From: Strigops habroptila
Lineage: Eukaryota > Chordata > Aves > Psittaciformes > Psittacidae
Direction of reading: 5' to 3'
NCBI RefSeq assembly: GCF_004027225.2
Contig: NC_044301.2
Coordinates: 22,159,257-22,223,256, forward strand
Length of the DNA stretch: 64,000 nucleotides
The translations under genes and the position numbers were made by a program. A model generated the notes under the pieces. It had not been told where the DNA came from, ran no database searches, and saw only the letters and a program-made list of their open reading frames with translations. Positions within the stretch are counted from its first letter, which is position 1. Each line of letters begins with the position of its first letter. Shown one piece after another: positions 33,255-45,752 of the stretch.

Positions 33255-35769
33255 GTCGTCTTTTCTCCACAGATCTGATACTGACAGCTTTTTTCTACTA
33301 AGCACATTAAAAGCTATTTGGACCAAAAATCCCACCTATGCATGTGTAGAGATACATACACAGAACCAAGTGGTATCTGTAGCATTACAGATGAGGTTGT
33401 ATCAAGATTTCTAATTAAAGCAAGGGTAGTCCCTTGTTGTATTTTAGTAACTGTCTTTTTTAGCAATTATCTTTTTGCTTAGAACAAAGAAACCTTGAGG
33501 GAAGTAAATTTTCAAGAGGAGAAACACATGCACATATGTGTAATCATACCTAATGATTCCTGTACAAATTATTCCTCAATTCCTTAGATTTATTTTGGTA
33601 CTTGTGCAGTGGTTTATCTGGGTAGTCCTGCAGCCATCACTTGTTTGGTCCCTTCTTTTCACACACATCATCACCTTTTTCTGCCCCCCAGTAGAACTGG
33701 GAGCTCTTCCATCCCCCAGGCTCTGGACAGCCATATCTAAGACACAGGGCAAACCTCTGCCATGGCTCCATCTGGCCGTTCCCCTCCCCAGCCTCACCTT
33801 CTGCCCTCACCAGGAGGGGAAGGAAGATGTCCTAGGACTTGAACCCAGCACCGAGCCTGCACAGGCTGGACCCAGCTCCCTGCTTAACCCCTGAGCACCT
33901 CCAACCCTGGCACCCACTGCCCTCCTCCCTTTCAGGGCACTCAGGATCACCCTGGGAGCATGAAAGGACAGGAATGTAGGAGCAGTGAGAGGCTGTCACA
34001 GGAGCACACGGCACGGCCAGAGGAGCAGCAGAACCACCAAACAGGGGGATGTTTGGTTTGTGTTAACTACCCAGACAGATGCACTCCGGCATATTTGCAT
34101 TTATGGGATCCATATGTTGTCATGGGAAATTAGAGGACAGCAACACAAAACTAGAATTCGCAATGCAAATGCAAAAAAACCATACATGGCTACCAGACTG
34201 TGTTTGCACATGTTCCCATGAAGCTGTCTATTTCTGGAGCATCGACAGTTACCAGATCTACTTGCCACCTTCTCCACATATTTACTTTTTATTTGCTCTG
34301 CAAAAAGTGTGTACACAGGCAGCAGCCATTCCTAGCCTGGTCCACCGGATCTACAGCCTCTGGTGGAAACATGCACTACTTCTAAGTTACACCAAGTACC
34401 AAAAGACAAGGGCTACTTTATTCTCGCCTCAACTTCATCATCCAAACATGTTTGTTTCATATTCAGCAAGAACAACAGTTACCAATTACATGCACCTTTA
34501 CAGACAGCACACCAAGCAGCCCCAAAAAATCCAACCAGCCCCAGGGTTTGTTGGTTTGGGCTCCATCCCCCCCCTTTCTTTTTTTAGTTGGGGTTGGTTT
34601 TGTTTGGGGCTTTTTCTTTTTTGGAAGGGCAAGTAATTTAACAATTATTCTTCCATAAAACTAGACAAACCTGTTTTGACACATTTTTAAGGACAGTTTA
34701 TAAAGGCAAACTGGTAACGTACTAGAGTCTATGCATTTAACAAGCCATCAGAACCCATACGCAGCATGCACATCACAACAGTACACCTCAGTGCTGCATT
34801 TATAAAACGTATAACTATGGTACATATTAAACCTCGAATCTAAAAACCTAGGAATACCTTCCAAACGCAAGACACTTCCAGTACCTTATCAACTAGTATG
34901 GCCCTTCTTCAATTTCTGATCATCTGCCCCCTTCTTTCATCCCCCCATCCCACCAAAAGGGACTTGCCAAAATTCTAAAGGACTACCCCCACTGTAAGAA
35001 ACCTAGATACATTTCATTACAAATACTTACTAACAAACATGCAGTTTATTACCTTTCAGTATAAAATACATCTACATTAAGGTTTTCCCAAATGGAAAAA
35101 CTGACTGCAACTACATTCCTTTTTCAGTACGATGAAACAAACCAGGAAGTTAATTATTTTGGTTACTAGGGGAGGAAAAAAAAAAAAAAAAAAGAAAGAA
35201 GGGGGGAACCCCAAGGCAATTTGAAAAGCTTCTTTAGATTTTCAAGAGATAATTCAGCTGCATTTCTGCCAGTAATAAAATAGCCTCTTACAGAAAGATG
35301 AAGAAAATATATTCTTGAAGCCTGGATAGAGGTTCTTTACTGGTCCTTCTAAAATTCAAATCCCACATTTCCAACGATTGTCTACATTTTTCACTAGGGC
35401 TGGAACAGGGAGGGAAAATCTGCTGGAAATAAAACTTTAAAATAACAATCGCAGATGAACCCGAGCAGGAAGTGAAAAACGTTACCGTAAGGCTAGAGAA
35501 ATATTTATTTAATCAAACCAGACGTTCTGTTAGGACTAGAGAAATGTTGCATCCTTTCTTAAGAAAAAAGAAAAAAAAGGGGGGGAGGGGGAGAAAAAAG
35601 AAAGCAAAAACTCCTGGAGTTCCCCATTGTCCGGGGCTACAGAGACCCCCGGAATAGCATTAAACTCACAAAAGGCACATTGTACGGAGGACAAAAAAAG
35701 CCTCTCCTTCTACAATAACTTTTAGCTTCTTATTTTTAGAAAATGACAAAGCTGTTACCAGCGACGGCT
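29144..35769. other. Non-coding DNA upstream of the CpG island
   Basis: No exon recognised. Poly-A at 33221-33251 (31 bp) and 35176-35193. The plus strand is visibly A/C-rich between about 31.7 and 35.4 kb (line 34741-34800 counts A20 C21 G9 T10). An AT-rich motif-dense segment (31240-31480) looks like a conserved non-coding element, unproven. Confidence 0.45.
33221..33251 (+). repeat. Poly-A tract (31 bp)
   Basis: Uninterrupted A run after GGGGAAGGAAG. No LINE or processed pseudogene is seen upstream. Confidence 0.9.
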
Positions 35770-36315
35770 AGTGAAACCTGTAGCCTGGCTCCCAGCGAGG
35801 CCGGGCACAGCCGTATCGATCTGATGTCCCGCCTCAGAGCGGCGGCCGCAAAGTTTAAGCGGGCGCGGGCCGCGCCGCAGGGCCGGACGCCGCGGGGATG
35901 AGAGCCGCAAGGCCGCTCCGCCAGGTTCCGCGCCCGCGGCCTGCCCTAAGCGGGGGCCGGGGCGGCGCGAGCACAAAGTTGCGCTTCGCTGCCAACGCAG
36001 CTTTCCCGGCTCTTCCTAGGGAAACTTCGGCAGTAGCCGTCCTGGCCTGGCCCGGCTCTGCCCTGCGCGGGGCTGCACGGCCCCGCCCGGGGCGAGGGGA
36101 CAGGTGGCCCCACGGAGCGTCCCACCGTCGCGGAGCGGAGCCACCCGGCTACCCGCGTGCCCCCTCCCCGGCACGGCTGGGCGCGGAGCTGCCCCCTGCT
36201 GCAGGCTAGGGGCCAGCTGCTTGCCCCAAGTTTCGGTGCTGCCGCCGATAGTCGCAGTCGCCGTCGCCGGTCCCCCCCCCTCCCCCCTAGGCTGAATCTT
36301 ATTGATCCAGAAGGT

Positions 36316-36327
36316 GGCTAATTAGCC
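36316..36327. promoter_or_regulatory. Palindromic homeodomain-type site
   Basis: GGCTAATTAGCC is a perfect 12-bp palindrome. A second CTAATTAG lies at 36395-36402, 79 bp on, both in the AT-rich core of the CpG island. Binding is inferred. Confidence 0.6.
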
Positions 36328-36434
36328 CTTCCCGTCGTGCCTGGGTGATGAGGCACATGCGCACTGCACTAATCAGCCATTTTTTGGCAGGAAACTAATT
36401 AGCAGAATAAAGATCCAAAGAGTTTTTTTTCTTC

Positions 36435-36439
36435 CCAAT
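36435..36439 (+). promoter_or_regulatory. CCAAT box
   Basis: CCCAATCATC in the promoter core, an NF-Y-type site, about 70 bp before the CTG/CCG repeats. Confidence 0.5.
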
Positions 36440-36449
36440 CATCAGATTT

Positions 36450-36809
36450 GAGTCTGGGCGCTTCCTGCTCTGGCGACCGCCAGCCTTACCGCCCGCTCCA
36501 CCCCGACTGCTGCTGCTGCTGCTGCTGCTGCCGCCGCCGCCGCCGCCGCCGCCCGCGGCCCCCTCTCTCCGGGGGACTGCAAACTCCCTGACAACGATGC
36601 TGCCGCTGGGCAGCGGCGGCGGCGGCGGCGGCGGCAGTGGCTCCCGCTCGGCTCCGGCTGCTGCCCCTGGCTCCTGCTGCTGCTGCTGCCGCCCCGGGCC
36701 CCTCCGCGGAGCGCGCTCCTGCCGCCGCAGCTGCCGTAGCCTGCGTGGGATCTGTAGCCCCCGTGCTACTGCCCGGGATTAAAAACGCCGCCGCCGGAGC
36801 AGTGACCGC
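36450..36809 (+). other. Candidate 5' non-coding first exon
   Basis: The sequence between the CCAAT box and the donor CGC|GTAAGT at 36810-36815 is the likely first exon; the start is approximate. It has (CTG)8 at 36507-36530 directly followed by (CCG)7 at 36531-36551, and a (GGC)n run at about 36614-36634. An ATG at 36597 opens a 61-codon frame of Gly/Cys/Arg-rich repeats ending at TAA 36780-36782, before the donor. It is better read as an upstream ORF than the main protein. The downstream sequence looks intronic. No product can be named. Confidence 0.5.
36597..36782 (+). CDS. Upstream ORF in candidate first exon
   Basis: 61 codons starting MLPLGSGGGG and ending GICSPRATARD. The composition comes from GGC and TGC triplet runs, with no domain and no similarity that I recognise. 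It lies wholly within the candidate first exon and stops 27 bp before the donor. If translated it would act as a uORF dampening the main frame. Protein function is unlikely. Confidence 0.2.
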   Translation: MLPLGSGGGGGGGSGSRSAPAAAPGSCCCCCRPGPLRGARSCRRSCRSLRGICSPRATARD

Positions 36810-39800
36810 GTAAGTGGCAACTTTTCTGCCCTATCTCCTGCTCGGGCTCCTCCTGCTCGGGGCGCCCGGGCTGCTTTGCATGGGGCTGGTCCGGTCCCCC
36901 CTCCCGCCCGCTCCTACCCACCACCTCGGATCCCCTAGCAAACTTTGTGCCGCTCGCCATCCCGGAGCCCCGTCGCCGGGGACGCGCAGGTGCCGGCGCC
37001 ATGGGGGCCGCTGCGCGCCAGCAGATCCCCTGTCCTGCCCGCCGGCCACGGCCGTGGGGCGCGGAGCGGCGCGGCTTTGTCCGCGGCTGGGCGCGGGCGG
37101 CGGGGGCCCGGTGTCCCCCAGGACCCCGCGCGGAGAGAGGCCGCTCGAGCGGACCCCGCGGGCGCGCCGAAAAACAAAGGGGTGAAGAAGTGCCCGAAAC
37201 TGCCCCGGTGTCCCTGGCCCGGCCCTCCGTCTGTCTCCGCCTGGCCGGACCCCGCGCCCGAGCGGCCTGGCGAGCCCGAGTAATTCTGATTTTTGTTTTC
37301 CGCGGGCAGGCTCGGTTTTAGGAAGAATGCGGCTAGGGGGATGGGGAGGTGAAGCAGCGAACGACGCTATAGGCCGTTCCCCCTTTCTCAGTTTCAGTTT
37401 TTAATAGTTTAATGCTGAATCGTACGGTGCTTATCTAAATATTTGTAAATGCTCTTTCGTGTTGATTTCTCTGAATAAACTGTGCTCCTCTCCCGCGGAG
37501 GGAAGGCGGCTCTTGAGCCAGCCCTCTCGAGCGGAGCCGGGGTGCGCGGGGCCGCGGCCGGCAGCCGTGGGGCTCTCTGTACACTCGTGTGGCACGCATC
37601 CGCGGGCTTCGGGTGCGATATTTATCACTTAGGTTGCATTTGTTGTAGTTTTGTTGTTTGTTTTTTTGCTATTAATTAATATTATTTTTAATTTAAATTG
37701 TTAAACTCCCTTTCCTCGCTTTTTTTTTTTATTTTTTTTTTTTCTTCCTCCAAGAAAGTCTGCTTCTCTTTTAAGCTGGGCTTGAAGCCGCTCGCGGGTT
37801 TGTCCTGTACTTTGTGTGGATATAGAATACAGACGCGTCCCTTCCTTGGCCGTCTGTCTTTCTCCTCACTCCCGTTTAATATGGAGCAATTTTCTGGAGG
37901 CTCAGTGACTCCCTCCTTAGGGTCACATTGAGTTTGAATCCCACTGAAGGTGCAGGGATCCTGCGATGGGGGAAATAAGAGAATAGAGAGAACGGGGACA
38001 AGTTGGCTGCTCAGAGGCCAGAACTCCCACAGCTGCCTTTAAAAAAACAAAATATATATAATATTTGTATTTCCTCACTGTATCACAAATTGCAGCCTCC
38101 CCTTTCAGGTATTTTCTTTACAGCTTAAAGCCTTTTCTTCCTTTTGCTCCCCCCCCCCCCCCCGTTAGGGGAGAAGGGGGGAGGAGGGAAAATGAAAAGA
38201 AAAGAAATTGGGGGGGGAGAAGGGGAAAAAATAAACCCCATTGAGTTTAGGCAAATAAGGTTTGGTCTCTGTATCCTATTACAAAGCACTTTGAATATGC
38301 AAGACACCACACAAGACCAGTTATTCCTGTTACAACAAACTTAAAAAGGGGGGGGGGGGGGGAAAGGCATGTTTAGATCGTAATTTGTTAGAGCAAGAGT
38401 TGTATTTAAAACTGTCATTTAATTTTTTTTTTTTCCCCAGTCTTTTTCTGTCTAGGGCTTCTGTGTTTTTGTGTGTGTGTGTTTTTTTTGTTTTTTTGGT
38501 TTGGTTTTTTTTTTTATTTCATTATTATTATTAAAATCTTTCTGTTGAGTTTAGGAAGACTGCTGCGAGCAACACATTTTCTGTATTTTTGTTCCTGTAT
38601 CTTGGAGGAGAGTTGGCAGGGATTCTGTGGTTTGCAGTTACACAATATGTTATCATGTTTTTAATCACTAAATCATTGCAGTGGTTATAGATTTACAGTC
38701 TTAGGGTATTACTGCAAGGAGCAGCACAGACTGCGTGTACAGAACATATGAGAGCATGCAGTTAACATGCTTGTGAACTTTGCTTTTAAACTGCTTCCCG
38801 GCCGAGCTCTGGCAGAGAGGAGAGCGAAGCTTTTGGCATCACCCCTCCATGTGTTTAATGAAAGTTTGTGCAAGGCTCCCGGCCAGGCACAAGCTTCAAT
38901 GGGTGCTGCGTGCGCCCTGTCCTGCAGCACTGGCGGTAAGCAGCAGGTCAGGGGTGTGGGGGTCTGCTGGGGAGCCGGGGGAGTGGGCACCCCTCTGGCC
39001 GCCCCCTGTGCCTGCTTCCCCTTTATTACGTAACAGAGCCCTCGGCAGCATTAAAAATTCAGCACTGTCTGGTCCAGCGTCAAGCATAAGACAGAGTGTA
39101 GCTTTTTAGCTGGAGGGCAGCCAGGTGGAAGGTGGCTGTGGAGCGGAGTGCCCTGGCCCCCATAGCCCCCGCATGGGGCTGCGCTGGGCTCCTTGCTGCT
39201 GTGCAGCGCCAGGCCCGGGGCTCCCGCTCAACCTCCTGGCTGAGGGCTCTCCTACTGCGCTGGCTTCCCGAGCTGCCCTCCTGCCTGGGTCCCGCTCTGC
39301 AGGCTGCCTTTGGCCACAAACAAAAGCAAATAAAAGGCATATTAAAGGGGAGAGGAACTCTGTGCCTGGACGCAGAGATTGCTTTGCTGTATTTGTATTC
39401 CCCCCCCCCCTTTGAACGCGGTGTTTTTGGGAGCAGTGGGCAGCAGGAAGTCTGCTGCAGCCCCTCTACTGCAAGGCAATGGTGCAGCTCTCGGCAGCAC
39501 TGGACATCAGGTGTGGGAGCCCTGTGCCCTCCCTCCCATCTTGCTGCTTGCCATTTGTTCCCGCAGGACCGAGCCAAGGTGCTGCTTGGTGGCAGAGGCA
39601 GTGCGGGGCCTGGCACCTTTGCCTGGCTTCGTCATGGCTGCTGTCAAACTGGGGCCTGGCAGTGGCCACTTTGACAAAGGCAGAGGCATGTGTCCCTCTT
39701 TTATCCCTCTGTTCTGACCCCCCCACCCTGGTCCCATTGGTGTCATGCCAGAGGCCAAGAGCAGTGCAGAGGAGCAGATTTACTTTGGGCCTGGCCAGCA

Positions 39801-42800
39801 GTTGAACGGTTTCAGCAGGGATTGCTAAATCCCAACCGATGGACATGTGGCTGCCTGTTAATGCTTCCGCTTTCCAAAATAAGTAGAGTAGTGATAATAA
39901 TAAAAATGTTCCATGGAGAAGCTGAAAAATGACTAGTGGGCTTTTACATCAACTTTATTCACACACTGTTCTGTTGGGGCTCGACTCCCTTGTGCGAGTG
40001 TTTTCTCTGCCAGTGTCAGGCTTACTCATCTGTGGTGGGAGAGTTTTCAGCAACTATCTTCTCATAGGTGCTGGTGCTGCTGGTGGTGGTGTGTGCACTG
40101 GCCCTGCTGTGGTGCTGGAGCTGGAGAGGTGTGTTTGCACTGGGAAGATTGGTGTGGTTCAGGAGGGATGGGCTGGGAAGAGGCCAAGTGTTTCATGGCT
40201 CTGCTTCCCTTCATCAGAGCATGGCCAACATTCGGCCTTTGTGTGGCTTTGGGGGGCATGTCTGGCTGGTGGGTGAGCTGGGCCATGAACAAAGCTGGGC
40301 CTCACCTGACCCGCTTGGCCACATGTGGGGCCCCCATGCTGCTCGTGGGGCTGCGCCTGTCCTGCAGCCAGCCTACTGCGGGGGCTTTGGCCTGGGAGAT
40401 CCCTTGGGGCTGGAGTGGGGTGCCCATGGGGCTGCCCCCCGTGCTGCTTCTGTTTTCTCATGGTGAGGTATCCCTCCATGATCCTCTGGGAGCCCCTGGG
40501 GGAGGCCAGCAAGGGGAGACTGGAGGGAGGAACATCTCCCGTGGGGAGCAGGGCTGCCTTTCCCTCCTCACCCCTGCCCTTGCCAGCTGAAATTTGGGCT
40601 GGGCATCCAGCACGTGGCAGTGACAGGGCTGCGGAGGGCTGTCCTGGCAGGAGAGTGGGAATCAAAACATCTGTGCATAGGCCTGGGTGCTGCAGCCTCT
40701 AATGGTTTTGATGGAGATGTTGTGGTCTGTTTTCTGGAAAATGTGCATTCTGCACCGTGCCTGAGGGGGGCCGCGGCACTGCAGACGGTGGCAGTACCTA
40801 AACATAACTGGCTTGCGCCGTGGGGTGAGGTGAGGGCAGGAGGGAGCAGGGCCGTCCATCCCTCCTCCTGCTTTGTCTCTCATCTGTGATTCATGCATTT
40901 GTGTTTGCTCCTGAGGTTGGGTTTGTGTGTAGGCAGAGATTGGAGAAATAGAGAAATGCCAGATAGTTTAAAAACCCTCAACAAACAGGGAGATGAGTTG
41001 GGCTTCTCTTGTTGCTGGTGGCCAGGAGGCAACAGCTCTCACTGCCGTGTTGGGGATCCCACTGACCTGGAAGCCCCAACATGTTCCCACTCCGCAGCCG
41101 CCAGTGTGGCAGTGGGCTGCACCACCCTGCTTGTGCTGGTGATTCTCCTTCTCCCAGTAGATGCTGTGGGTCTTGCTTGGGTCCTGCTGTGCTGGTGAAG
41201 AGCAAGTGCTTTCTAGCACTTCATTGTTGGCTCAGCTGGACAAATGTGTGTCCATCTGTCAGTGCAGGAGGCGGGTGTTCATCTCCATGGCATTGCCAGC
41301 TGCAGAGCGGTGGCATTCTGCGCCAGGTGTGCGCTGTGTGTGCTTCCAGAGGCGTACTGCAAATACAGTTTAAAGTTCATTCCCATCTGAAGTTATTTCT
41401 CAGTTGGGGGTATTGGGAGGGAGACTTATGCTGGTGGCTGTGCGGCCACAGCTGACAGGTGGCTCCCAGCATGTCCCAGGAGGGATCTGGGGTCCAGCTG
41501 TGTGGGATGGAAGGGCGGTGGGACAGTCTGGTGCTGAGGTGCCCTGCTGCTGGCAGGCTGCAGCCACCCTGCTTTGCCCTTGAGTTTGCTGCTGGGAGAA
41601 AGATACTTAGCTGTTGATTGTAATTTCATTATGTCACAAGAGCCAAACATGCCTCTTGCTAATAAAGGCAAAGCAGAGCAGCAATATGTTTTGTTGTTGG
41701 TGGTTTTTTCCTACCCCTGGAAAACAAACGTTTCCCAGTGTTTTGCACTGTGTAGCGCATATAGCTGGGGAGCAGGAGGGTGCTGGCCCTGTAGTGCTTG
41801 GGCTTTTGGATCCTAAATCTGGTGAGGGCTGAGCCGCGTGGGTTCCCTCACTTGGCAGTGATGCTGGAGCAGATGATGTGTGCGGCAGTTCTGGTAAAAA
41901 GGTTTTCTTCCATCTTCCCCCCCACCCCAGTATCTGGGAAAGTGGAAACTTGCAGGGCATGTAACATGTTAGCTCTTAGTAAATGTTTGTTTTGATGGCC
42001 CAAGGGTGCCTGCTGGGGGGAGTTGGTATCTCCTCAGGCAGGATGGGAGCAGATGTGCTCTGGGAGCTGCTCCTGACCCCTTGGGTCCCCGGCAGCGAAG
42101 CACCCTGCATCCCACCTTGGGTGTGCCTCCGAGCGCAGTTGCGCTTCCCTGGTCAGTGGTAGCCTAGCTCCAAAATGGCTGGTTGGCTTGGTACAGTAGC
42201 AGGAGTTTTAACCCTCCTTTTGCCACACTGCCACTGACTGTCTTGTGCAAACAGGCTGATGCTCCCCACAGAATTCGGAGCACGTACTTAAATGTTGATA
42301 GTAACATTGTGATGATGTGCTTGATTCTGAGAGGTCGGGTTGATGGGTTTCCTGAATATCTGCGATGTCTGGTACGGGCTTGGTGTTTTTTGGTCTATTC
42401 CTTCTTGTTATAGTGGAGTTGAGTGAAGAAGGGGGAGGTGAGGGGGGTGCAGAGGCACAGCCAGCTGAGCTGCAGTCAGATGCACCTTGTTTGGGCTGAG
42501 AGCTGCCATCAGGTGCATGTTGTTTGGGATGATGCAGAATACGGGGGTTCTTCACCAAGGTATTTTTGGTGACATACCACATAATGGGAAAATGTGCTAG
42601 CAGGCCTTGGAGGTTAGTTCAGAAGACTTAGCAGGGGGAGTGTGTGAAGCACAGAGCTGCTTGGTGTCTTGAGCACATGTTTGAGAGTTGCAGGATCTGC
42701 TAACTAAAGCTGAGATGTGAAGATGTTCAGGATTCAGGCTGCGCACATGAGCTTGTGTGCTTTACCCATGCCTCTTGTGTTGCAGAAGCTGGTGCGCAGA

Positions 42801-45717
42801 CCCTCGGACACCTCCAGAAGCAGAGCAGAAAGGCTGCCCCTGAGATGTTGGGGTGCAGTAAGTTCTTACAGTATGGCTGCGGAGGTGATGCCATGAGGCT
42901 ATAGCTCTCTCCATTTGCTCTGTTTGATGGTGTTGGTGGTCCATGTGCAGTGGCAGGAGCTGGTCTCAGATGAACTCCAGCAGTGTGTGGTGGCCACTGG
43001 GGCTTCAGTGGTACTGCCCAGGCAGTGTCACCAGGGTGGGCTTTGCTGCTGGCATGTGTCCCCTAGCTGGGCTAAGGTTGCATTGTTCTGCTGGCACAGG
43101 AGCGAGCACAGCCAGGCCAATGGCCGTGGCTGGCTGGAGGAGCAGAGCATGACTGGCCACCGCCACCTCACTGTCCTTGCGTGGCTCCCACTGCAGCACC
43201 CTGACTGCACCAGACAGAACTGTAGATGTCAGGCTTTGCACAGAAAGGAGAGCAAGGAGGGAGGGTGAGGGAGAGATGGAGACAAGTGCGCAGCACCGGG
43301 GCTGTGATCTTCAAATTAACCTTCTGTTTTGTTGGTGTCTTGGGTGAGGTGCCCCCGGCCCCCCCAGTGAAAGGGGCTCAGAGCCAGTTGTGGTTCACAT
43401 GCTGCTGAGCTGGCAGTTCTGGCGCTGGCAGCAGCGAATCCCTCCCCAATGGTGCTGGGGACGAGGGGACAGCAGGTGCCCAGGGCAGTTGCTGGGCCTG
43501 GCTGCTGGAGGCAAAGGTGCCTGCTGGGTCCCACCGGGTCCCTGCACACCCCAGGGTGCTGCAGCCAGCACTTTCGCCTCCGGCTTTGAGGAGCAGGAGC
43601 TCCAGCCTTCCCTCAGGGACATGCGTCTGCAGTACCCAGGCATTTGCTCCTCAAAGGCTCCTTCAGATGTCAGAGCCTAAATTTCTCCTCTTTAATTTTC
43701 TCCTGTTAATTTTGTCTCTTTTAGTCTTACATACTTCCTTACCCAATTCATTTCTTCTTGCTGTTTTTCATCTTCCACAGAGACAGTTAAAAGCAACTTA
43801 ACACTGTGAGCTTGTTTGGAAATCAAAAGATCTGTCTTAGCTCTGATGCTGACTTTGGGCAAGCCAATCATAATTTCTTAAATTCCCAGAGCATTGTTAC
43901 ATCCTTAAATTTTGTTCTTTGTTGCTTTCCCAATCCCCCCCCCCCCCCCCCCCCGATAACTCACAAGCTGTTATACTTTGTACCCACTGCTTTCTGGCAT
44001 ACAAATACCTTCCCACCTGGGGCTGCAGTGCTCTAGCCATGATTGCACTGGAGTCCTTACAGAAGGATGTCCTCTCCTCCTCTGTCCATGTCATAGATGC
44101 AGTAATTCATGCTGTTGGCCTTTCTTGTTTTCCCAGTGCTTTGCATGCACCAGAGGATTTTGTTCTGGCACCTTGGAGAAGAGGGAGGCAGCAGGGTGGA
44201 TGCATTTGTAGTAACATGGCAGGTCTGAACCCGGTCAAGGCCAAGCATCCTGCAGTACCTGTGTGTCATCTGAGTGACTGCGCTCCTGGATGGCACAGCA
44301 GGGCCCTGTTCCTTGGCCTCCTTGCTGCAGTTACCTGGTCACAGGCCTTGTTCTGCGGGATCATTGCCTGTCCTGCTTCAGTTGACCTTTATTAGGGTGG
44401 TGGAGGAGGGGAGGGGTGAATGTCTTATCTGAGCCAGGTTTTTCACCGGGGTGATGCATGTGATGAGTGCCAGCCCTGCTTGTGGAGTGGGGATGGGGAA
44501 GGGGTACATGCCATTCTGAGGGCAGCTAAGGGGTTGCTCAGAGTGGCTTGGCACCTCCTGGAGGGTGGGTCATGCTAGAGAAGCAGGATGGTTGGTCTTG
44601 TAACATTTTTTCATCCTTCCTGGTTTTGCTGCTTTCTGGAGCAGAGCACTGGTGTGGAGGAGGCTTGGTCATGTTGGCCAGGGTTCGTGGTCCTAGAGAG
44701 TCCAAGCCTAAACAGAGCCACATATGACGTGTGTACATTGTGAACTCCATCCTGTTCCTCAGGATGAGCTCCTGTGGGCATTGTGTTGGTTCTGCAATGC
44801 AGCCGGAGGGAGAGGCGGTGGGAGGAGTGTGCCAGCAGTTGGGCTGAATTATTGGCCATGGAGTGAGGATGATGGAAGAGAAGCATGTGCTGCCTCATGA
44901 CAGGCTGATGCTGGAGGAAGACCAATGGGATGACCTTTGTGGTGATAGTGCATGGCTGGCAGAGGGGAGAGGAGGTGGTGTACCAGGTGTTGCTGCCAGC
45001 CTGTGCCCTTTGCTTGCTGTGTTGGAGTGGGATGCCCGGCCCCTGGTCAGCACCTCGTGCCTCTCTGCTAGTTCAGAAACCAGTTACTTGGCCAATAGCA
45101 GCATCTGTCTGAAGGATCTGCTGCAGATTTTTTTTTCCTTGATTGCCTTATTTTAACCAGTCTCTCCACTGTTTCCTCTTTAATTTTAACAGCATGGAAG
45201 CCCTGGAGGTTTGCATGAGATCCTGGAAATCTGCCAGGTGGTGGGTCTGGTGCCAGTGCAGCCCTGTGTGAAAAGCTCCCTTCATGGTGGGCTTGCAGTG
45301 GTTTCACCTGGAACTGCAGATGTTTGAGCAACTGAGCCAAGCTCTGGAAGCGCCCAGGAGATGGCTCAGAGTGCACAGGGGAGGAAGAGGGTTGAGCTCT
45401 GCTCTGTGCAGTGCTGGCTGGGCTCAGCATCACAGTAGGGGTAGCACAACTGACTTCTCTTCATTGAAACCTTCCAGCTGTGCCCAGGGCTCTAGACCTG
45501 GGTGCCAGAAGCCCCCTTCAAGGTCCTCCTGCTGTTGGCAATGCAATTGGAAGTGTCGAACCAAGCAGTCCTCCATTGATGCTTCTCTGAGTAGCATCGC
45601 TTTGTGACTCTGAAGGGATAGGTGCTCTTTCCTTGGAGTTGAGATTTCTTTCCATTTATTCTGCATGACTGCTGGGCTGTGAAACCGGTTACTGCAGGCA
45701 GAAGCTGGATGTCAGGA

Positions 45718-45720
<3 letters not shown>

Positions 45721-45752
<32 letters not shown>
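45721..45752 (+). repeat. Poly-T tract (32 bp)
   Basis: Uninterrupted T run followed by CTTCTTCC. No retroelement tail is recognised next to it. Confidence 0.9.

Larger units (their letters stand above)
35770..37350 (+). promoter_or_regulatory. CpG island, gene promoter and 5' end
   Basis: Very GC-rich with abundant undepleted CpG, standing out from AT-rich flanks. It encloses an AT-rich core (about 36290-36440) with a perfect palindrome GGCTAATTAGCC, a second CTAATTAG, a CCAAT box at 36435-36439 and no TATA box at a standard place. Downstream come CTG and CCG repeats and a splice donor at 36810. This is the signature of a developmental or housekeeping gene promoter; CTAATTAG palindromes are homeodomain sites. 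A GTAAC donor-like site on the minus strand near 35757-35763 hints at divergent transcription. The gene is not recognised. Confidence 0.85.

Noticed and set aside
33208..33414. Frame encoding a poly-lysine run
   Set aside because: Produced by the 31-bp poly-A tract.
36814..37321. Overlapping GC-rich frames of 112-124 codons after the donor
   Set aside because: All frames are open because of GC content. They lie after GTAAGT and end in the CpG island without a recognisable domain.
39080..40700. Many overlapping 100-180 codon frames on both strands
   Set aside because: GC-rich presumed intron. Frames overlap antisense to each other and show no domain or conserved motif.
43840..43880. MIR/L2-like words
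   Set aside because: Too short and diverged to annotate by eye; mentioned only in the intron note.
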